Shown piece by piece: positions 56,785 to 64,000 of a DNA stretch of 64,000 bases (its first letter is position 1; every line of letters starts with the position of its first letter). Source of the DNA: an uncultured Treponema sp. (GTDB taxonomy: Bacteria; Spirochaetota; Spirochaetia; Treponematales; Treponemataceae); assembly GCA_945877425.1 (NCBI GenBank), contig CAMCRZ010000001.1:1-64000 (forward strand). The letters run 5' to 3'. The notes beneath the pieces were generated by a model, which had not been told where the DNA came from, did not search any database, and saw only the letters and a list, made by a program, of their open reading frames with translations. Made by a program: the position numbers and the translations under genes.

Positions 56785-58554
56785 TCATTCATCCGTTAAA
56801 GACGGATTTTCTTCAGTATCATTATTTTCAATAATATTTATAGGAACAATATTCTGAGATTTTAACCGAGCCAGTTCCAGTTCCTTAAGTTCAGCTTTTT
56901 TTGCTTCGTAAGGCAGAACTTTATTTGCAATTCTTAAATACCGCACAAGTTCAAATCCCATAAAGCAGGCACAACCTATTGTAACTCCTGTAGAAATATT
57001 TTTTATAGTATTCCACTTGTTGATGTTGTCAATGTCATCGTAGCCTCTGCTGTTGTATGAATTTACAAGTGCATTGTAATGGCCTGTAGCATAAAGCATA
57101 AACGGCAGACTTACAACAACGGCAGTATAACCTGCGTACATCCACCTGCGCCTTTTGTCAATTTCAGAAGCATTGTTTCCAATCTGACCCTTTACTATTA
57201 AAGACGCACCTTCCGTAAGAAGATTTTCCGGAATGTAATAGAAAAAACTCAGCGGCCCTTTATCTTCTTCTTCAACTACAACTTTTTTATTTCCATCTTC
57301 ATCAGCGATGATTTTCGTAACTTTTTTAACGTAATGCTCTTCTGCAATAAACTGACCTATAACAGGCTTTCCGTTTACAACTACATCAGCACCTATAATT
57401 CCGTTTTCCACAGTGCCGGCAAAACTTCCGTCTGCATAAATGTTTCCTGAAACAGGATTGTACATATTGACTTTTAAAATCTGTGATTCTTTTTTTTCAA
57501 GAGGAACTTCAACTTCAAAGGCTGCTGCATTTATAAAATTGTAAGTTAAAGTTTTAGGAATGTACTCTCTGGAAAAAAATTCCAGAGTATGCACTCCGCT
57601 GTCTACAACAAATTTTTCAGGAACAGACTGAAACACAACTCCGTCTACTGCCATTTGAGTAGAACTTAACGCCTGCTCCGGCTGAATTGAAATGTAAAGC
57701 GTTACAGGCTTGCTGTTTACGATTTGCGGCATTAAAGTGCGCGCAATGTTTCTTGCAATTCCAACACAGTCACTTAAAAGCCCCACTTCTGTAGCCGTAC
57801 CTGCAGCTTTTCCTCCAGGAAAGATATAAAGGCTGGCTGTTACAAAAGCGTAATCTCCAAGAACTTTTATTTCTCCTGTAATAAGGCCGTTGATTTTCTG
57901 ATCAGTTACACTTTTTTCAAACTCGTAAGTTCCGTAAGAATTTTTTCCTTCAAAAAGCTGGCTGCTGTCTTTTTTGTAAAGGACAATGGGTTCATTTTTC
58001 ATTTCAGGAAGAAGATGCTCTTCTTTTTTAGAATTTGAAAACGGAAGAAACGAAAACTTTTTTTCCTTGATTTTTTCTGCAGGCTTGTCAGGCAAGCGCT
58101 CATCGTATTCTTTCTGCAGTCTGGAAGCTTTGTCCAGATTTTCCGAAATCTTTTCCTGAATTTCAGCAATTTTTTCTTCTGATTCCAAAATCTTTTTGCC
58201 GAGTTTTTTCTGATTAGTTTCAGTTAAAAAAAGTGAATCCCTTGTCTTTACTTCCTTTGACAGCTGGAGAAAAAGTGAAAGCCTTTCCGTCAAAAGCGTG
58301 TTGAGGCTTCGGTCAAGCATTTCTTCCCTTGTAGTAAGCCTTGAAGAATTTTCTGCAATCTGCTCAAGAACAAGCTGAGGTATTAAAGAAGCTGAAGCTT
58401 TTTGAGAAGAGTTTTTTGCTTCGCTATCAGTAAAGGTAAATTTTGAAGCCGCAAGAGTCCAGTCTTCCGGGAAAGAATACAGAACTTGTGTAAAAAAAAT
58501 TACAGTGAGTAAAAATATTTTCCTTAACTTTTTAAATGCAGCTTTTTTTTCCAT
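56785..58554 (-). CDS. PEGA-like membrane protein of unknown function
   Basis: A 589 aa envelope protein. Signal peptide about 1-28 (IFLLTVIFFTQVLYS), a coiled-coil-rich stretch (about 80-180), then a region with PEGA-like beta modules (VPEKFVVDSGVHTLEFFSREYIPKTL, about 315-345), and two C-terminal membrane helices (about 485-505 and 535-560). I recognise no homologue by name; treponemes have several such proteins. The ATG at 58554 lies five bases after the prfB stop without a clear ribosome site, so translation is coupled. Confidence 0.72.
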   Translation of the reverse strand: MEKKAAFKKLRKIFLLTVIFFTQVLYSFPEDWTLAASKFTFTDSEAKNSSQKASASLIPQLVLEQIAENSSRLTTREEMLDRSLNTLLTERLSLFLQLSKEVKTRDSLFLTETNQKKLGKKILESEEKIAEIQEKISENLDKASRLQKEYDERLPDKPAEKIKEKKFSFLPFSNSKKEEHLLPEMKNEPIVLYKKDSSQLFEGKNSYGTYEFEKSVTDQKINGLITGEIKVLGDYAFVTASLYIFPGGKAAGTATEVGLLSDCVGIARNIARTLMPQIVNSKPVTLYISIQPEQALSSTQMAVDGVVFQSVPEKFVVDSGVHTLEFFSREYIPKTLTYNFINAAAFEVEVPLEKKESQILKVNMYNPVSGNIYADGSFAGTVENGIIGADVVVNGKPVIGQFIAEEHYVKKVTKIIADEDGNKKVVVEEEDKGPLSFFYYIPENLLTEGASLIVKGQIGNNASEIDKRRRWMYAGYTAVVVSLPFMLYATGHYNALVNSYNSRGYDDIDNINKWNTIKNISTGVTIGCACFMGFELVRYLRIANKVLPYEAKKAELKELELARLKSQNIVPINIIENNDTEENPSLTDE

Positions 58555-58559
58555 CTTTA

Positions 58560-59699
58560 TTATTCATCGCCAAGATCGTCATCATCAGCGTCAACGTTTG
58601 CAAATCCCTTCCATTTTGCCGTAAGGTAAGCGTCTAAAAATCCGTCTAAATCGCCGTCCATAACGCCCTGAATGTTTCCCACTGAATATTTTGTCCTGTG
58701 ATCTTTTACCATTGTGTAAGGCTGGAAAACGTAAGAGCGTATCTGGCTTCCAAAAGAAATGTCTTTCTTTTCACCTGCAAATTTTGAGTTTTCCTTTTCC
58801 TGCTGCTCCTTGTAATATTCGTAAAGTCTTGAACGAAGAATGCTCATAGCAGTTGCCCTGTTCATAAGCTGGGAACGCTCGCTGTCACAGGCTACAACAA
58901 TTCCTGTAGGAATATGAGTAAAGCGGACTGCTGACTCTGTTTTGTTAACGTGCTGACCGCCCTTTCCGCCTGAACGGTATGTGTCAATCCTAAGATCTTT
59001 CGGGTCAATGTTTACTTCAATTGAATCATCAAGAACAGGAAAAACATAAACTGAAGCAAATGAAGTGTGGCGTCTTGCGTTGGCATCAAATGGAGAAATG
59101 CGCACTAAACGATGTACGCCTGCTTCTGCCTTAGTGTAGCCGTAAACGTAAGGTCCTGAAATTTTCATATTGATTGATTTTAATCCGCCTTCTGCTTCTT
59201 CCTGTTCAAGTACTTCAACTTTGTAACCGTGACGTTCTGCCCACCGCTGATACATTCTGCTTAACATAAATGTCCAGTCACAGGCTTCTGTTCCGCCGGC
59301 TCCTGAATGAACGCTTAAGAAACAGTCGTTTTTATCAACTTCATCAGAAAGAAGATTTAAAATACTTTCGTGATCATATTCAGCTTTTGCCTTGTCATAA
59401 AGTTCCTTTAATTCTTTTTCTACACCCTGCTCGTTTTCTTCTATGCCAAGTTCGTAAAGAGTAATCATGTCTTCCACTTGAGACTGAAGTTCTTTCCATG
59501 GTTCAATCCGCCCCTTCAGCATTTTGATTTCATTCATTACTTTTGTAGCTTTATCGTTGTCGTCCCAAAATCCAGGGGCTGTAGTAAGTGCTTCTTTTTC
59601 AGCAATTTTTTTACTGATTTCTTCCGGATCAAGCCTTGACCAGACTTCTGCTACATCTTTTTTCAACTGTTCAATTGGTTCACGTAAATCTTCAAGCAT
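58560..59699 (-). CDS. prfB: Peptide chain release factor 2
   Basis: Releases nascent chains at UGA and UAA. The GGQ motif is in RSGGKGGQHVNKTESAV and the stop-reading SPF tripeptide in LVRISPFDANARR, so it is RF2 and not RF1. 379 aa in one continuous frame; the usual programmed +1 frameshift after about 25 codons is absent. AAGGA precedes the ATG, and TATAAT at 59716-59721 is a probable -10 box. First gene of an apparent eleven-gene operon. Confidence 0.96.
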   Translation of the reverse strand: MLEDLREPIEQLKKDVAEVWSRLDPEEISKKIAEKEALTTAPGFWDDNDKATKVMNEIKMLKGRIEPWKELQSQVEDMITLYELGIEENEQGVEKELKELYDKAKAEYDHESILNLLSDEVDKNDCFLSVHSGAGGTEACDWTFMLSRMYQRWAERHGYKVEVLEQEEAEGGLKSINMKISGPYVYGYTKAEAGVHRLVRISPFDANARRHTSFASVYVFPVLDDSIEVNIDPKDLRIDTYRSGGKGGQHVNKTESAVRFTHIPTGIVVACDSERSQLMNRATAMSILRSRLYEYYKEQQEKENSKFAGEKKDISFGSQIRSYVFQPYTMVKDHRTKYSVGNIQGVMDGDLDGFLDAYLTAKWKGFANVDADDDDLGDE

Positions 59700-59764
59700 A
59701 AAAATATTCCTTAAAATTATAAATTAACTGATTTGTTTTTTAACGAGAAAAGTAAAACTGTCCG

Positions 59765-60073
59765 TCACAATTTAGACTGAGGTGAAGAAGGTGCAGAAGG
59801 AGCTTTAAACTGTGCCTTGCGCCATTTTTTCTGCTTAAGTTCTGTTATTACAAAAAGCCCGTTGTCCATAGGAAACTGATAAAGCCTTACGCTGTCGTAA
59901 TAATCAGTAACACGGTCAATGTCTTTTTTTAAATTAGCAAGCTGATCTTCCTTTACGTCCAGACTTTCCCAGCAATGACGCTGAACTTTTTTAAATCCGG
60001 AAAAAGTAAGAATATTAACTAAAGCCCTGGCACTGTCAATTCCACCCGGCTCCAAAATGACAGATACAAACAT
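59765..60073 (-). CDS. Stand-alone Cas2-like small protein
   Basis: A 102 aa protein resembling Cas2/VapD ferredoxin folds: beta strand MFVSVILEP, helix, then the block GFKKVQRHCWESLDVKEDQLANL and the strand DSVRLYQFP, which match the order and spacing of Cas2. The Asp that ends the first strand in Cas2 is replaced (ILEP). A Lys/Ser/Pro-rich tail follows. No cas1, no repeats and no other cas gene are in the window. Start ATG at 60073; longer reading begins with TTG inside the promoter. No Shine-Dalgarno. A nuclease or nucleic-acid-binding role is possible but unproven. Confidence 0.65.
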   Translation of the reverse strand: MFVSVILEPGGIDSARALVNILTFSGFKKVQRHCWESLDVKEDQLANLKKDIDRVTDYYDSVRLYQFPMDNGLFVITELKQKKWRKAQFKAPSAPSSPQSKL

Positions 60074-60081
60074 ACTTATAT

Positions 60082-60110
60082 AGAATAATTGAAACAAATC
60101 ATCTTGTCAA
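60082..60110 (-). promoter_or_regulatory. Promoter of the Cas2-like gene, near leaderless
   Basis: Consensus TTGACA (60105-60110), 17 bases, TATTCT (60082-60087), then eight bases to the ATG at 60073. The best -35 box in the window. The start would lie one or two bases from the ATG. Confidence 0.55.
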
Positions 60111-60169
60111 ACTGTAGCACTTTCCTATCGTGCCGTTATGCAACTGGAACTTGCAAAGAAAAACATATC

Positions 60170-60198
60170 TTGAAAAACTAGTAAAATTAAGCCATTAT
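60170..60198 (+). promoter_or_regulatory. Promoter giving a leaderless mRNA (gene at 60205)
   Basis: TTGAAA (60170-60175), 17 bases, CATTAT (60193-60198), six bases, ATG at 60205. No Shine-Dalgarno. Third case with an identical six-base gap. Confidence 0.5.
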
Positions 60199-60204
60199 TT
60201 ATTT

Positions 60205-61170
60205 ATGACAAAGCTAAAATTCTGCATTGCACTTTTCGCATTAAATTTTCATGCATTACTTTTTTCACAGACAGGCCGACCTATTGTAACAGACATTCAC
60301 GTTTCATCGTCAAACTCAAAGATAAATCTGGAATGGACACTTCCAGCTAAAACTGAAGGAAAAAAAGTTACCTGTTTTCAGATTTACAGAAGCACACGCC
60401 CCATTACTTCAACATCAGAACTTATGTCCATGAAGCCTGTAGCAGAAGTACCCTACGGAACTGTAACGTACATTGAGTCCATAACAGACAACAGCGAATA
60501 CTATTATGCCGTAATTTCCCTTGTAAAGAACGGTATGCAGAACGAAAGTGAACTTTATTACGATGAAGAGCTTGACATAAAGACCGACCAGACTAAAGGA
60601 ACGCCTTATTTCCTTGTATTGCCTGGAGTTAACGCAACAACTGAAGGAGCAAAAATCCGCTTTGTTCCTAAAAAAGAAGCAGCAGCACCTAAGGCAGAAG
60701 AAAAAGAACCAAAGAAGTACGAAAACAGACTTAGGGAACAGCCTCTTCCTTACATAGACGTTTTAGGCGACAACGCAGAGTCAAACAGGCAGATAAACCC
60801 TGAGACAAAAGACAAAGCCCTTTCTTTACTGGGCAAAACTGAAAAAAAACAGCCTGAAATTCTTGAAGTTTACGTTTTTGAAGAAGATTTAGTAAGCCCT
60901 TCCGGCGGAGATGAATACCTTCTTTTTGAAGTATTGCGCTCTTCTTTCATTCAGGGAAATTTTTCCAAATCAACTGCTGACTTAAAGCGTTTTCTTGCAC
61001 AGAACCGTTCTAAAAAAGTCAGTGACAGGGCAAATTTCTACTTAGGCGAATCATATTATTTTACAGGAAACTATCCGCTGGCACTTTCGCAGTTTTTAGG
61101 GCTTGAAGAAACATTTCCGGCACTTACACACAAATGGATAGAAAGTACGCTGAACCTTTTTAATCCTTAA
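60205..61170 (+). CDS. Exported fibronectin-III/TPR-like protein
   Basis: A 321 aa exported protein. Signal peptide about 1-21 (MTKLKFCIALFALNFHALLFS). A fibronectin type III domain follows (about 24-115: INLEWTLPAKT...CFQIYRSTRPI...YYYAVISLV). The last 80 residues form helices like outer-membrane YbgF/TPR repeats (NFSKSTADLKRFLAQNRSKKVSDRANFYLGES is the pattern, about 250-281). An Ala/Lys/Glu-rich linker lies between. I start at the ATG at 60205, which has the signal peptide directly after it; an upstream ATG at 60130 would put extra residues before it. Convergent with a TPR gene whose stop is one base away. Function unknown, perhaps envelope. Confidence 0.73.
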   Translation: MTKLKFCIALFALNFHALLFSQTGRPIVTDIHVSSSNSKINLEWTLPAKTEGKKVTCFQIYRSTRPITSTSELMSMKPVAEVPYGTVTYIESITDNSEYYYAVISLVKNGMQNESELYYDEELDIKTDQTKGTPYFLVLPGVNATTEGAKIRFVPKKEAAAPKAEEKEPKKYENRLREQPLPYIDVLGDNAESNRQINPETKDKALSLLGKTEKKQPEILEVYVFEEDLVSPSGGDEYLLFEVLRSSFIQGNFSKSTADLKRFLAQNRSKKVSDRANFYLGESYYFTGNYPLALSQFLGLEETFPALTHKWIESTLNLFNP

Positions 61171-61171
61171 G

Positions 61172-63343
61172 CTAAAAAATCATCTTTATCATGCTGATAA
61201 GGCTTGATTCCCTCTGGTGATTTCTGATGCTTTCTTTCTGGAACTCTTCGTCGCTGTTTTCTGAGTTTTCAGATGCAGGTTTTCCGTCTTTATCAGCAGC
61301 AGGCTTTATGTCAGTGGCAGCATTTCCTCCAACAGCATAGGCATTTCCGTCCGGCAGCATAGTAAGGACAACTTCATCTCCCGGATTAAGAATGTCGTAG
61401 AAGCCTTTCTTTAAAAACTCACCTTCGCAAATTTCTTCATCAACAACACTGCAGGTAAAAGTTCCCACAATATCATTTTCGCTGTAGTAAACTCCAGGTC
61501 CGCTGTCTTTCGTAACAACTTTGCCTTTCCTTACTACATCAAACTGAGAGCCTTTAAGAATTCCGTCGCTTTTTCCAAGATCAACTAAAATAGAGCCGTT
61601 TGTAACCTGCAGAACTTTTCCCCTTACAGGAAGAATGTCCAGTACAGCCTGACGGAATCTTCTCAAAGTACGTGCAACTCTGTCGTTTCCGGTTCTGTAG
61701 CACTGAAGCCGGGCTGTTTCAGTACCGGTTCTTCCTGAATAAATTACTGCATCAAGAGAAAAAGAGCGCTGTGTTTCATCAACTTTGATAATTGCAAAAT
61801 AATCAAGACCGGCACTTCTTGAAAGCCTGAATGCTTCACCGAATCCGCCTACACTTTTTGACTGAACTTCAACTGCAGCAGAAGCAACTCCGCTGAAAAT
61901 ATCACGTTCGGCAAAAGCAATTATTTCTTCACAGTCAGCATGAAGGAGCTGAACAGGAGACTTTATGTAAAAAATTCCAATCTTCCAGCGTGTTTTGTCC
62001 AAATAAAAGGGATCAATTTTCCATCTGCGGCTTAAACTTGACTGAAGCTGGCTTTCCAAAGCTTCTATTGCATCTTCGTTTTTTATCTGACGGTCAGTTT
62101 TTTTAACGGAAGGTGAATTTTCATTTTTCTGCACTGTATTTGTAACGGCAGCCTGTTCACTCTGGTTCTGCCGGATAAATTTCAACTGATTGAGATAAAG
62201 TTCGTAAAGGCTTTCCCTTTCCAGCATATCAGCAAATTTCTGGCGGCAGTCGTTGTCAAGAGGATTTAAAGTAAGTGCTTTCTGATATTCGTAACGTTCG
62301 CTTGGTCCGTCAAAATTGCGCTTATATTCAGCAGCTTTTTCTACATGGAATTGAGCCCAGTTTTTTCTGCGGGGATCTTCTATGCTTAAGTTTTCGTTTA
62401 CAAGCTGTTCAAGATAAAGACGCATAATTTCATCATAAGGATTTATGGCAAGAGCCGTATTTAAAATATTTATTGCTTCACTTATGCGGCCCAGTTTTGC
62501 AAGGGAAATGCCTTTTAAATACCATGCATCAGTTAAGTTTCTGTTTCTTCCTATTCTGAAATCGCATATATCAATTACTTCTTCGTAACGCTTTTGTGCA
62601 TATAGAATATTTGCCAGAAGTTCATAAGCCTGATCAAAAGACCCTTTTATCTGCATTGCACTTTTTGCCCTGCGCTCACCTTCTTCAAAGTCGCCCCGTT
62701 TTGCTGCAAGATAAGCTGCAAGGTAATGAACAAAAGCTTCGCCGCTGTGATATTCAAGTGCAAGATTTATGTAATGCTGAGCCTTTTCGTATTCCTGAGT
62801 TTCCGAGCATACAAGTGCAAGACTAAGCAGAGCCTTTCTGTTTGTATTGTCACGCTTTAAGGCTTCAAGATATTTTTCCTGCGCATTAGTAAAGCTTCCT
62901 TCAAAAAGCGAAAGTTCTGCAAGACCGAATCTGGCATCTACATTGTTGGGATAAGTTTTTAAAATATTTTCAAAAACAGAGCGGGCATCATCATATTTTC
63001 CTAAAGAAATTAAAATCATTCCCTTAAGGTTTTGAATTTCCGTTTTATTTTTTGCGTAAACTTCTGCTTTCTGAATGTACTCGAATGCAAGATCGCTTTC
63101 GTCAAGGCAGTAAGTGCAGTAAGCAAGATTATACCATGCGTCTCCGTATTTTCCGTTTAATGCAAGTGCATCAGTGTAAGCTTCTATTGCACCGTAATAA
63201 TCTTCATCTTCCTGAAAAGCCATGCCTTTCTGAAAAAGAGAAAATGCATCTTCACAAAAAACAGAAACTGAAGCAGTAAAAAACAAAGCTGAAAAAAGAG
63301 AAATCATTTTCTTTACAAAAAAAGATGTTTTAAAATATTTCAT
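61172..63343 (-). CDS. Exported TPR-repeat protein
   Basis: A 723 aa protein with a signal peptide (MISLFSALFFTASVSVFC) and about nine tetratricopeptide repeats (about 35-330, e.g. YYGAIEAYTDALALNGKYGD). A second half (about 440-690) is beta-rich with a FlgT-like C-terminal segment (GKVLQVTNGSILVDLGKSDG, FDVVRKGKVV). The Asp/Ser-rich end has no motif. AGGA precedes the ATG at 63343. It probably acts in the periplasm as a scaffold; the resemblance to FlgT is by eye and weak. Confidence 0.75.
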   Translation of the reverse strand: MKYFKTSFFVKKMISLFSALFFTASVSVFCEDAFSLFQKGMAFQEDEDYYGAIEAYTDALALNGKYGDAWYNLAYCTYCLDESDLAFEYIQKAEVYAKNKTEIQNLKGMILISLGKYDDARSVFENILKTYPNNVDARFGLAELSLFEGSFTNAQEKYLEALKRDNTNRKALLSLALVCSETQEYEKAQHYINLALEYHSGEAFVHYLAAYLAAKRGDFEEGERRAKSAMQIKGSFDQAYELLANILYAQKRYEEVIDICDFRIGRNRNLTDAWYLKGISLAKLGRISEAINILNTALAINPYDEIMRLYLEQLVNENLSIEDPRRKNWAQFHVEKAAEYKRNFDGPSERYEYQKALTLNPLDNDCRQKFADMLERESLYELYLNQLKFIRQNQSEQAAVTNTVQKNENSPSVKKTDRQIKNEDAIEALESQLQSSLSRRWKIDPFYLDKTRWKIGIFYIKSPVQLLHADCEEIIAFAERDIFSGVASAAVEVQSKSVGGFGEAFRLSRSAGLDYFAIIKVDETQRSFSLDAVIYSGRTGTETARLQCYRTGNDRVARTLRRFRQAVLDILPVRGKVLQVTNGSILVDLGKSDGILKGSQFDVVRKGKVVTKDSGPGVYYSENDIVGTFTCSVVDEEICEGEFLKKGFYDILNPGDEVVLTMLPDGNAYAVGGNAATDIKPAADKDGKPASENSENSDEEFQKESIRNHQRESSLISMIKMIF

Positions 63344-63357
63344 AAAAAAAATCCTGT

Positions 63358-64000
63358 CTATTCAGTTTTTTCGTTTTCCTTATGAAGAACTATTCTTATT
63401 ACGTTTACTTTATGACCTTCCATTTCCTGAACTATAAAGTCCCAGTTTTTCCATGAAACTTTTTCGAATTTTACGGGAATTTTTCCAAAAAGGTCAAATA
63501 CGAATCCGCCTAAAGTATCAAAATCTTCTGTAGGAAAGTTCGACTTGATTTCTTCGTTAAGATCATCAAGGGAAGTTCTGGCATCGCAAATCCACATATT
63601 TTCACTTAATGAAACAACGTCAGCCCTTTCGTTGTCAAATTCGTCCTGAATGTCACCTACAATTTCTTCAATAATGTCTTCCATGCAGACAATGCCGCTT
63701 ATTCCGCCGTACTCGTCTATGGCAACTGCAATGTGAACGTGGCGCCTTTTAAACTCCCTGAGCAGGCTGTCAATTTTCTTGCTTTCAGGAACAAAGTAAG
63801 CTTTACGGATAATTTTATCAAGTTCAACAATTTCCTTTCTTGCATAGCATTTTAAAATATCCTTTACGTAAAGAATTCCTACAACATTGTCAATAGAGCC
63901 GCTGTAAACAGGAAAACGTGAATGTCCGCTTTCTGTAATTTTAAGAAGCAGTTCGTTGTCAGGCGTATCAGAAGAAATAAAATCCACGTCAATCCGGGGA
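63358..64000 (-). CDS. CorC/HlyC-type CBS-domain protein (N-terminus outside)
   Basis: Cut at the window edge; the reading frame runs open through base 64000, so the visible GTG at 63987 is not the real start. Two CBS domains (RFPVYSGSIDNVVGILYVKD; VHIAVAIDEYGGISGIVCMED) are followed by a CorC_HlyC domain (DFDTLGGFVFDLFGKIP) at the C-terminus. The upstream end reads P-R-I-D-V, as at the start of the first CBS domain of CorC. Related proteins help magnesium/cobalt efflux or act as hemolysin-like TlyC. An N-terminal DUF21 membrane domain may lie outside the window. Confidence 0.85.
   Translation of the reverse strand, partial: PRIDVDFISSDTPDNELLLKITESGHSRFPVYSGSIDNVVGILYVKDILKCYARKEIVELDKIIRKAYFVPESKKIDSLLREFKRRHVHIAVAIDEYGGISGIVCMEDIIEEIVGDIQDEFDNERADVVSLSENMWICDARTSLDDLNEEIKSNFPTEDFDTLGGFVFDLFGKIPVKFEKVSWKNWDFIVQEMEGHKVNVIRIVLHKENEKTE

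Noticed and set aside
59700..60204. CRISPR array near the Cas2-like gene
   Set aside because: No direct repeats with spacers are visible here or elsewhere in the window.

Overview
The window looks like chromosomal core DNA of a low-GC, host-associated Treponema-like spirochaete. This is inferred from gene content and not from a database search. The cues are a FliG1-type second flagellar switch protein, a tamB-bamA-skp-mutS block in the order known from T. pallidum (tp0325 to tp0328), a PUR-domain nucleic-acid-binding protein of the Borrelia BpuR type, an Oad-type sodium pump, and several large secreted proteins that look spirochaete-specific. I call 48 protein genes plus one possible upstream peptide. 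About 41 lie on the minus strand, so the window probably sits in one replichore arm with leftward leading-strand transcription. No insertion sequence, prophage, CRISPR array or rRNA was seen, and no gap longer than 300 bases lacks a gene.

Layout. 0-4.3 kb: argG, pgeF, a large unknown protein, then tRNA-Glu and tRNA-Gln. 4.4-13.4 kb: a small outer-membrane-like protein coupled to clpB, a lipocalin-like protein, a small protein, an M16C metallopeptidase and fliG1. 13.6-15.3 kb: a SulP transporter on the plus strand. 15.4-20.7 kb: a DUF2974-type lipase-like protein and the oadG-oadA-oadB sodium-pumping decarboxylase operon. 20.8-26.6 kb: a tight five-gene unit (degenerate DegT-type protein, nadK, recN, unknown, HD hydrolase). 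26.8-38.2 kb: cheW, comF, mutS, skp, bamA, tamB. 38.3-42.5 kb: a plus-strand island (tmk, unknown secreted protein, aroB, cysteine desulfurase, PUR protein). 42.6-45.9 kb: rnhB, a secreted beta-helix-like protein and a phosphoribosyltransferase. 46-59.7 kb: an apparent 11-gene operon (prfB, PEGA-like protein, ftsY, unknown, lolC, lolD, lolE, mcsA, mcsB, clpC, avtA). 59.8-64 kb: a stand-alone Cas2-like small protein, a fibronectin-III/TPR-like protein, a TPR protein and a truncated CorC-type gene.

How the genes fit together. Envelope biogenesis dominates: BamA, Skp and TamB for outer-membrane proteins, LolCDE for lipoproteins, FtsY for membrane targeting. Proteostasis is second: ClpB, ClpC, McsA, McsB, M16C peptidase. 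Genome maintenance genes are MutS, RecN, RNase HII, Tmk and ComF. Energy coupling comes from the Oad pump.

The most unusual points are these. The McsB homologue has lost nearly all the arginines and the cysteine expected of an arginine kinase, yet stays locked between mcsA and clpC. A solitary Cas2-fold candidate has no CRISPR context. Several genes have no Shine-Dalgarno and carry a promoter whose -10 box ends only 6-9 bases before the start codon, which suggests leaderless mRNAs. OadA carries two tandem biotin domains. Tmk lacks the Walker A lysine, and a DegT-type protein lacks the PLP lysine.
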